From: Ceratodon purpureus
Taxonomy: Eukaryota > Streptophyta > Bryopsida > Pseudoditrichales > Ditrichaceae
Assembly (NCBI GenBank): GCA_014871385.1
Contig: CM026423.1
Location: forward strand, 14,468,858-14,532,857
Direction of reading: 5' to 3'
DNA length: 64,000 nucleotides
This document shows, in pieces, positions 56,588-64,000 of the stretch. The notes beneath the pieces are model-generated. The model was not told the origin of the DNA, ran no database searches, and worked only from the letters and a program-made list of their open reading frames with translations. Within the stretch, counting starts at the first letter, position 1; every line of letters begins with the position of its first letter. The translations under genes were made by a program, and so were the position numbers.

Positions 56588-56955
56588 CGGTAAAGTGGAC
56601 CACAGAGTGACACATGTGATCATTTGAAAGTGATTATGAAGTGTGCTGTTTTTTGAAGCTCAAAGCTTATTTTCAGCATTTTGGTGTAGTTTTTGAGCAT
56701 TTTAGTCACTTTTTAGGGTGTCACAAGGTATCTTATATGCACCTTCTTAATAAGAACATCTTCAATTGAAACTTAATTTGACCACTAGTTCTAAATCATG
56801 GAAATGAACTTTTTCAAAGTTTTATTTTCTTCATTTGGTGCCCACTATTGTCTTTAGAGGATGTTTTTTTCAATTTAAAAAACAATGTTCGGTGAAAAAG
56901 ACTCACAAAAAGTATTGCGGAAGTCACCCTTTTTAAAAGTATCGCGGATGTGACC
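56588..56955. mobile_element. Truncated copy C of the AGCACAATAAAGTGG family
   Basis: Starts AAGCACGGTAAAGTGGACCA and follows the left half of copies A and B (GAAGTGTGCTGTTTTT, TTTTTGAGCATTTTAGTCAC, CAATTTAAAAAACAATGTTC). The right end is missing. A lone GAGACGGAGGGAGTA at 57017-57031 looks like one end of a Stowaway-type MITE. Confidence 0.75.
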
Positions 56956-57208
56956 TTATTTCTAGATTTAGAACTGCCCTTAAATCTGCTATTATTAGCA
57001 AACCATGCTCTTTTAGTGAGACGGAGGGAGTATTAGATTTTGACTCGGCAATGGTAGATCTTGTGCTTAAGGCACTAGACATGTACATGAGGTGTTCATA
57101 AATCATAGCACCCCATCCTCAATTCTCCATCATTCCGCCCACCATTACTCTACTCCATGCCGCCCATCTTTCCTTCCATCATCATTGCATTCCTACCTTC
57201 TTTTCCCC

Positions 57209-57330
57209 CATTAGGAGCAGTTTGGGGTCTCCAACGGGCCTTTTCCATGTTTTCTGTGCCAAAATTTTTGGCATGCCCGTGCACTTTACCTGCTGGCACC
57301 AACTGTGCCAGCAGGTCGCCAAAAGCGAGC
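57209..57330 (+). mobile_element. Left end of a CATTAGG-family element
   Basis: CATTAGGAGCAGTTTGGGGT then CTCCAACGGGCCTTTT, followed by CCCGTGCACTTTACCTGCTG and GCACC..TGCCAGCAGGTCGCC. This matches the mirrored right end of the MITE at 44612-44957 over about 120 bp. No matching opposite end is found up to 64000, so either the element is long (and holds the two genes below) or it is truncated. Confidence 0.7.
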
Positions 57331-57975
57331 CAAATCGCAAATGGGGGGGTCCGGCCAATAGTCGCGCAGGAAGGCTTCCCTCCCCCGCGCGTGTAGTCCC
57401 GCAGGTCGAGAACGGAGCGTCTTCGCGCACGGAATTCGAGCATTGCAGAAGGGTGTCAGCGGTGGTGGGCTTTATGAACTCCTGCAAAACTGACTCCACA
57501 GGCCACCTACCGAAATCGAATTGCCGCTCCCCCTTTGAGATGCAACGTGCACAAGGTGTTGATGGCGAAATGCTGCCAACGGTCATTCCGAACCAAATCA
57601 GTTCCCCTGAGAGAGTTGTCGTCGTTGCGTTGTCAAGCAGGATGGAGCGGTGGAGGCCTCCAAAGGCTGGGCGAAGTTGTTCGATTTCGGTTGTGGGTGG
57701 TCACCCATTGTGCAGTAGAGATTTAGGGTTTAGCTGTAGTGGTCTTCCAACGCTGCCAGCGGTCTGCCATCCACATAGGTTGGAGAGAGTACCTGAGTTG
57801 GGAATTGGGGTTTCGGAATGAGGTTTTAGGGTAGGTCGTACCTTGGTTGCGAGGCCGTGGACGCAGGTTTCAGCCGTTCGTGATGGCGGAGGGTGTGTTG
57901 ACAGCGTGTAGTTCTGGCGGTTGATGACAACGACGACACCATTTGTAAGTTTTTGAGTTCATAGTCGAAAATTTC

Positions 57976-59314
57976 ATGCATTCTAGTGGTATGGCTTCAC
58001 GGCCAAACTCCCTCGTACAGAGTGTCATTCTGCATAATACTCAAGACTTGGAGGGCAACTGGATCCCCATGAAGGTGGATCGTGATTCATGGGTTATGCT
58101 GCAACCAGCGTCGGATGGGCCTTGGGGTAGAGAGGCAAGGCGACATGGTGGAGAAAATTTTCGGGGGGCCTTCAAAGCACAGATCAGAGATTTCTCTTGG
58201 ATCTCCACGGAGCATGGAGCATGCGACCTCGATAAGGTGCTTGTGCAACATGCATATCAACCAAGGCATCTGCGCTTGGATCCTGCGGAGGCAGCAACCA
58301 AATTGGGAATGGCAAACTACCTGTACGCGTCGGTTTCGGAGGATTGGGTACATCCTGCATCTATCCTTGGTCCCATTCTTGTGCTCCATGTTGAGATTGG
58401 GGAGGCAACACGGAATCGACAGAGCCACACGGAGTTGCTGGACATAGGTACATTCTTCCTTGGTGGTCTGTATTTGCCTCCAACAGGTGACACGCTGTAC
58501 GGGAAGGTTGAAGCACTCCCGCTTCCAGGGTTCAACGATGTGGAGTGGCCTTTGCCAGACATGCACACATCTGAGGCGTTTAGAACAAAGCTCACTCTCG
58601 ATTTTGCAAATGCTATGAAAGCAACAACTGGTAGCAGCTTCGTCCACCAGCAATGGTTTATGCCAATCCATGTTATGGTTGATTTGTTTGCGGTAGCTGC
58701 TGACAGCATTAGGCGGACACCTACATTGTTTGTTTTGAGTAGTCCATCCGAGGCTCTGCTGAGCAGTCTAATGAACCCAGGGTGGAACGAGAAGTTCCAC
58801 ATTGGCCAAGATGTCATCAAGTGCGTTGCCAACAGGACCAGCATTGTTTTCCGCTATCACGTGGGAAGACAAACATTATACACCAGGTTCATGTATACAA
58901 GGTATAGGGGGGCTGCCAACAGTCAGTGGGAAGCGTTGGATCACCTACCAGAGGAGGTGATGGTGGAAGTGTCTTGTATGTTTAGGGGGAACTTGCTGCC
59001 AACATTCGAAGTTGGCAAGGGTTGGCCAGTATCCCACCTGCGGCACGAAATTGCAATGGCACTTGGAGATGACGTACATGGGCAGTACAACCTGGTTTTG
59101 ATAGAGGCCAACGGCGTTCGTGAGAAAAAGGTACGAGTCTAGCCGAATTCATGTAGTCGTTTTGATGTGTTGGGAATTGGCTGTTCAGAGCTCCTTGCTG
59201 CCAGCAAACGAAAATGACAGGATTTGTTGGATGCAGATCAACCAGCGCCATGAGAGACACCTTACAGCTGCGGATGTCACGGTTCCCAAAAGGATGAAGA
59301 TTGTGGAGCTGTAG
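57976..59314 (+). CDS. Unrecognised 417-residue protein (gene A)
   Basis: Two exons: 57976-59119 and 59205-59314, with donor GTGAGA and acceptor TTGCTGCCAG; they join in phase to give 417 residues. A GTAAGT at about 57946 may end an untranslated exon upstream. I do not recognise the family. Visible: a hydrophobic middle with ILGPILVLHVEIGEATRN, LDIGTFFLGGLYLPP and WFMPIHVMVDLFAVAADSIR; then VIKCVANRTSIVFRYHVGRQ; and a C-terminal part (GWPVSHLRHEIAMALGDDVH, YNLVLIEANG then ICWMQINQ) that has the spacing of a ubiquitin-like beta-grasp fold, a weak guess. The ATG at 57976 is the first in frame; a second is five codons on. It begins 770 bp inside the CATTAGG end and converges on gene B. It could be a transposon accessory protein. 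Confidence 0.6.
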
Positions 59315-60419
59315 GAAAAGTGATTTCGGGGATGGGTAGTCACAGTATGTGGGAAGTCATTAGGTTCTTCGCGAAGTCGTTAGCGAGTTCAGGTAGTGGT
59401 TTTGCTTACCATTCAGGACTTTCTGTGGGACATCCTCTATTAATGTGTTATGTGGAGGCAAATTTGAAGTACCCTTGATCTTCGTGCTGCCAGCGGAAAT
59501 AGAAAAGAAAAACAGTTACAATTACCAGTGGTGAATCCTAGGGTGCAAAATGAAAAAAAGAATAAAATACAAGATGTCTGAAGAATGGCCGGGGTTTCAG
59601 AGGGCCTGGGTCTGAATCGCAAAATTGCTTCGAACTTGTGGTGGCGCCATTGACGGTGGAGCCTGCTGCCAGCGCAAAATAAGAAAAGAAAAAAAATTGC
59701 ATACAATAGAGCACATGACCCTTGAGAGGCACAAAATGGAGTTTGGCACTTGACAAATATGAAGTAATTAGGAAGGAATGTAAAGTTTCTTACTTCCTCC
59801 GAAGAGGCTGGCTCCTTCGTGAACCTGGTGCTCTGAACTGGCAATGGCGGGCATAATGCAGCCCTTGGTGCCAACAAAGAGGAAAAAAGGAAGGTTGCAA
59901 ATAAAAAAAGAACCACGCTTGATTCTAATAGAACAAGATAAAAATAGAAAACAGTTGTACATAAGAGATGAAGTAGGTCGCAGATGGTAAATAACAACAA
60001 TGGCCAAAATTGAAAGGGACCATGGTGGCGAATAATGAAATAAGAAAAAAAAAAATACCAGCGGTGAAATAAAAAATGCAACCTGATTGCATAGAAGAAG
60101 GGAAATACAAAGGAAAGAACTTCGATGAGGGCACAATGCTCTCAGACAGCGCGGGCTTGAAGAACAACAGCTCGAAAGATAAAATGGCGGCTAAAGAGCA
60201 GCCCTTGCTGTCGGCAGTCCACAATAAAGAAGAAATACAGTTGCGAATAAAAAGGAAGGGTTACAAGAATGCCATATCTTTCAAAGAGACATGGCAGTCC
60301 AGAGGCAAATTGTTTTCAAGTTCGGAAAAGTTTAAGAAAAGTGGCCCATAAAAGTCCGGACCAGAAGTCGCTGCCAACAAACCCCTAACCCGGCCTACAA
60401 AACTATCCAAGGTGGGAAT
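59315..60419 (-). other. Pyrimidine-tract and splice-acceptor-like array between genes A and B
   Basis: On the minus strand, long pyrimidine tracts run into GCTGGCAG or TTGTTGGCAG-like words at about 60370, 60210, 59870, 59668 and 59488. Short exon-like stretches follow, two of which start alike (CAAGGGCTGC...GCCGCCATT and CAAGGGCTGC...CCGCCATTG). They could be alternative 3' exons of gene B or degenerate repeats. No convincing coding sequence. Confidence 0.4.
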
Positions 60420-62409
60420 CTACTCCACGTTTGCGTTTGTGGCAATTTCCTCAACAAGGCTCGACAGTCCCTCCATGTTGGTGTCGTCCTCGTTCTTCTC
60501 TGCTTCAGGTGGTCCTTGCGTGGTGGCGGATGAGTCCTTGTTCCCATCTCCAGATAGGGCTGCCTGGGTCTCCTGAGGAGAGCGTTGCGTGGGATCGAAC
60601 GCCAGGGAGTCTGAGTCGGGGAGAGCATCCTCTGCAGTTGCTGGCAACAAACAAGAGTTAGAAAACAAGAAAATGTAAATGTAACAACAAGGCAGGCAAC
60701 AAGAAATGGGTAGATGGGTTGAGGGGCCACAAACCTTGGTCGCCCTTGGCCTTCTTCCACGGAAGCGCGGCCACTGAGGGGGCAGCGGGCCTCTTGCTGC
60801 CAGCACGTGGTGAAGCGGGCTCGGCCAGAAGGATCTCCTCCGTGAGGCGTAGTTCCTCCGCGGCCTTGGAGTCAAGGTCGAAGCTCCACTGCCCAAGCCA
60901 CCCTCCAGTCATCCCCCGCTCGCATCGACGGCATCGGGCGTCTTGAGAGAAGACTGCCTCAAACATACAATGAGGATGTGCCAAGCAGCCGCAGAACAAA
61001 GGCATGCAGCAGGTGTCAACGAAGTAACGCTCGCAGAAGGGGCATGGGTCGTTCAGGGCTATTGGCAACACCTGGAACTCCCGGGGGTAACGAGCCAACA
61101 CCTTCTGCGGCTGCAAGAAAGCTGATGCCAACTCCAAGGCCGAGATCTCCGCTGTTAGCGCGGAGACCTCAGCATGCCGTCTCTGCTCATCGGCTTTCAT
61201 CTCCTCCAACTTCTTGTAGACCCTGTCAATGCGGGCCTGGGCCTCAAGGAGTGCCTTGCTTGCAAGCCCCAGCTTGTCTTGGCCTAAGCGGGCCGCCTGA
61301 TCAAAGCGCCTCTTCTCTTGATCGTTGCCATCAGCCGCGGCCTTCTTGGCGGCCTCGCGGGCGGAGAAGATGTCGTCGTAGAGCTTGGACTCCTCGGCCT
61401 CCTTGGCCTTGATGTAGTCCCGCTGGGTTGCAAGGTCGACCTTCACGCCGTCCCGGCTGGCCTCCACCTTCAGAAGTGCCGCCTCCAAGGACTGCTTCTT
61501 GAGGCGCTGCTGCTCCAGGACCTGCTTCGGATCCGTTGCCACCAAGGGCTGCACCTTGATGGCAGCGGCAGCAGGGGTCGTCACGGCCCTCTTCTCAGCC
61601 ACGGCCTTCTTCTCCACCACGGCCTTGACAGGGGCGGGCACGGATCTAGGACCCCTTGCCTTCTTCGCCTCCGCGGCCGTGATGGCCTTGGAGGTGGCTC
61701 CGACTGCCTTGGCTCCTCCGCTCGCAGCCGCCCCTTCTCCCTTGCCCTTACTGACAGCACCGGGGACGTGGCCTGCGAGGAAGTCGATGATGGCCTCAAT
61801 CTGCTCCCTCAAGGCCGGGGGTGTCAACTTCTGCGGATTACGCCCTGGCAGCTTCTCGCGCCCCTTCACAATTGCCTCCGCCTTCTGGGCGAAGTTGACA
61901 TCCACGCCCTCCTCAAAGTAGAGGTGGCAAGCCCGAAGGAAGGTGGTCCCGAATGCCCAATTGTCGGGGTCACCTCCATAGGTCCACCGGTACATCTCCA
62001 AGTACTTCCTCTGGGCCTCCGGATCCTCACAGTCAGCAACATAGTGCCGACCAGAAGAACGCTCTGGCCATCTGTCGATGAAGTCCTTCTTCCTGCAGTG
62101 CTTCTCGCTGCTGAGGTCACTGAACTTCAACCCCTTGTTGGAGAGCTGCAAGGTGCGGGCGAAGAAGTCCTCATCGTAATCCGCAGCCTGCCTACCCAAC
62201 AGAAATGGGGCGAGGTGGTGGAGCTGTGCATGAAGTGCAGGGGGTAAGCCCTCCAAGTCGAACGCATCATCCCATGGCGTCTCAACATCGTTGGCATCCT
62301 CCTTGCTGTCAGCAAGCTCGACGACCTCCTTCTTCACGACGGCCTCCTTCTTCTCAGTGCAATCATCCTCCCGAAAAGCCGCGGCCTTTCCCTTCCTACG
62401 GCTCGACAT
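60420..62409 (-). CDS. Unrecognised 631-residue coiled-coil/RING-like protein (gene B)
   Basis: Exon 1 62409-60735, intron with acceptor TTGTTGCCAG, exon 2 60640-60420; in phase, 631 residues. I chose MSSRRKGK at 62409 because an acceptor-like CACTACCAG lies just upstream. Residues 40-200 form a globular part (LPPALHAQLHHLAPFLLGRQ, YRWTYGGDPDNWAFGTTFLR); 215-295 is Ala/Lys-rich; 295-430 is a coiled coil (EQQRLKKQSLEAALLKVEAS, RRHAEVSALTAEISALELAS). Residues 456-497 resemble a RING zinc finger (CPFC, then CCMPLFCGCLAHPHC, then CRRC), with Cys where RINGs usually have the first His. KRPAA and WKKAK near 540-555 look like a nuclear signal; exon 2 is acidic. Family not recognised. It could be a nuclear ubiquitin ligase-like or DNA-element protein; context suggests possible transposon cargo. 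Confidence 0.65.
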
Positions 62410-62689
62410 CCCTGGCGCTGGTAGTGCAAAAACAACACGTTTTACGATTAGGGGATCGCGCATGGCAGCTGAAAGGAGAGAAACGGACAGGGTATTATTC
62501 TTGCGGATTAGACTAGTTACATTTTCACTCCAAAAATCCTGTAGAACTAAGGACTCCGGCGGCCATGGCTCAACCACTGTCTACTCCAAATACACCATGG
62601 CCGATTCACTCCAACAGCTAATTAAAAAAAACCATGCGAGGAGGCTCGGAGGAGAGAGCTGAAAACCAGCAACTTACCTCACCGAAGTC

Positions 62690-63325
62690 CGAAGCAGAAT
62701 TGTTGTTGCTCCTCCCCAGCTCGCCCCTCGCGCCTTGCAGCTCGTCTCTTGCGCCTCCAGAAATGTTCGCCTCCACAACTCGCCCCTGCGCGCCTCTGCA
62801 GCTCACCCTTTCTTCAGCCTCCGCGACTCGCCCCTTGCGCGTCTGCAGCTCCGCTCCTTGCGCCTCGCGGCACCCCTGCTACGACTTTGCTCCTCCGCAA
62901 CTCGCCCCTGCGCGCCTCCTCCGCTCCTCCCTTGCGCCTCCGCAGCTCGCCTCCGCAGCCCCTTGCACCCCCGCAGCCCCTTCTGCCTCCTCGCGCCCCT
63001 TGCGCCTCCGCAGGTCCTCGCAGCTCTTCGCTACCCCTTGCGCCTCCGCAGCTCCTTGCGCCTGAGCGAGCGTGCAATGGAGCTCCCTCTTCAGCTCCTT
63101 GCAGCTCAGTCGCAGGTCGTCCCTTGCGCCCGAGCTCCGCTGCCCCCTCCTCCACGGCCCGCGCCGCACGCTGTAGCTCCTTCGAGCTGCACTCCGCAAC
63201 CTCGAACGGTTTCTTAGACTCCTCGGCTGCTGCCCTCGGCGTCACGTGCTCCCGATCAGCAACGGCACGAAGACGCCCTCCTTCGTGTCCACGGTCTCTC
63301 CCCGGCACCCACAGCTCCAATTGAA
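62690..63325. repeat. Degenerate C/T-rich minisatellite upstream of gene B
   Basis: Units of roughly 17-19 bp around CTTGCGCCTCCGCAGCTC repeat irregularly, densest at 62700-63070. On the minus strand the stretch 63320-62814 is open for 168 codons (MELWVPGRDRGHEGG..., then Glu/Arg/Gly/Ala-rich). Because it runs towards gene B it might be a 5' exon, but low-complexity repeats of this GC content often stay open by chance. Confidence 0.6.
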
Positions 63326-64000
63326 AAACGAAGTAAAGCTCGCGCGCTTGCTGGAAGCAAGGGGAGCGGCCTCGACAGCAAGAAGGCGCGGACTTGTGCT
63401 GGAGTCAACCACGTGCGGCGTGTGGGAAGAAGAGAAGAACTGAGAGGGGAACCCGTGCTGGAGTCAACCACCTGTGCGTCTTTGGTTAGGGGGGTTCAGG
63501 GTCTCAAGTACAGTTTAATGAAGGGAGGTTACGGAGTTGGTGGGAAGCTCTCATATCCTCCTTAATTGCCACTCCATGGAAATCATTGCCATGGCCCTAA
63601 ACCACACATCCCCATTTGTTGTGGGTACTTAGAAAATCATCTCAGAAATTAAAATCTTAATTTTAGTGGGACCGGTACATATGATTACTAAGACCCATTA
63701 ATTAAGGAGATTACTAATTGCATGGAGTGGGCACTATCGTGAGTTATCCACAAAACAAGTTTAAGGGAGAACCATGGTCTAACCCAATAAAAAAAAAAAC
63801 ATTGTTGGCAGCCACATTCTACATAGCTACAAATTAATTACTAAGACACAGAGCTCTCAAATCACATACGGCCATTGCTCGCGTCGTCACTATCCTCTTT
63901 GCTGCCAGCGACCTCTCCGTCAGTGGAGTTACTACCTTCTCAATGGGTGCCTCTTGAATAATTATGGAGATTAACATAGCAATGCATAGCCATTTTAGGG
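63326..64000. other. Right edge of window without recognisable gene
   Basis: No coding region recognised. A doubled GTGCTGGAGTCAACCACNTG lies at 63397-63416 and 63452-63471. TTGTTGGCAGCC (63802) and TTGCTGCCAGCG (63898) continue the motif series seen from 57.3 kb. Confidence 0.5.

Noticed and set aside
59440-60224. Minus-strand open frames of 99-213 codons rich in Phe, Leu and Ser
   Set aside because: They are translations of pyrimidine tracts typical of intron or untranslated sequence, with no domain.
1-64000. CRISPR arrays, bacterial operons, riboswitches, bacterial insertion sequences
   Set aside because: The window is plant nuclear DNA with spliced genes; the tandem repeats lack spacer structure.

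Overview
The window is nuclear DNA of a land plant. It holds spliced GT-AG genes (COI1, mitochondrial uncoupling protein), nuclear tRNA-Gly and tRNA-Asp genes, plant-type MITEs and a Ty1/copia fossil. Introns are short (roughly 70-420 bp). The COI1 ligand pocket carries a bulky residue where seed plants have Ala, which points to a non-seed plant (bryophyte or lycophyte). I cannot name the species.

Layout. (1) 1-3.2 kb: first of three almost identical copies of a gene for a secreted Cys/Pro-rich wall-type protein. (2) 3.2-15 kb: AT-rich, gene-poor DNA built of nested small DNA transposons (AGCACAATAAAGTGG family, TTAA/CCCCTAAAG family, a Stowaway-type MITE), tandem repeats and a minisatellite. 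(3) 15.4-16.5 kb: a dead 3' part of an enoyl-CoA hydratase gene, split by a 401-bp inverted-repeat element. (4) 17.9-25.5 kb: a palindrome with 2.7-kb arms, each carrying one copy of the Cys/Pro-rich gene; a germin-like gene fragment lies in its loop. (5) 27.4-29.6 kb: a complete three-exon COI1 gene. (6) 30-33.4 kb: two GAGCATCCC MITEs and a second block of the minisatellite. (7) 34.0-36.5 kb: a complete nine-exon mitochondrial uncoupling protein gene. (8) 36.8-49.6 kb: a large palindrome with 3.77-kb, nearly identical arms. Each arm carries tRNA-Gly(GCC) and a tRNA-Asp(GTC) interrupted by a hairpin-rich insert; the 5.2-kb loop holds a broken Ty1/copia fossil hit by two MITEs. (9) 49.6-56.5 kb: two small retroposons, a Q-rich gene remnant, an intact F-box gene with a 30-bp tandem repeat just upstream, and exon-like pieces of an unrecognised gene. 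(10) 57.2-64 kb: a region opened by a CATTAGG terminal repeat, strewn with a TTGCTGCCAGC-like motif. It holds two convergent, unrecognised genes of 417 and 631 codons and may be part of a large DNA transposon whose far end lies outside the window.

The host genes (COI1, UCP, F-box, Cys/Pro-rich family) look functionally unrelated. The dominant theme is structural: inverted duplication, homogenisation of gene copies, and transposon families whose short members sit in older genes and whose possible long relative carries the two novel genes.
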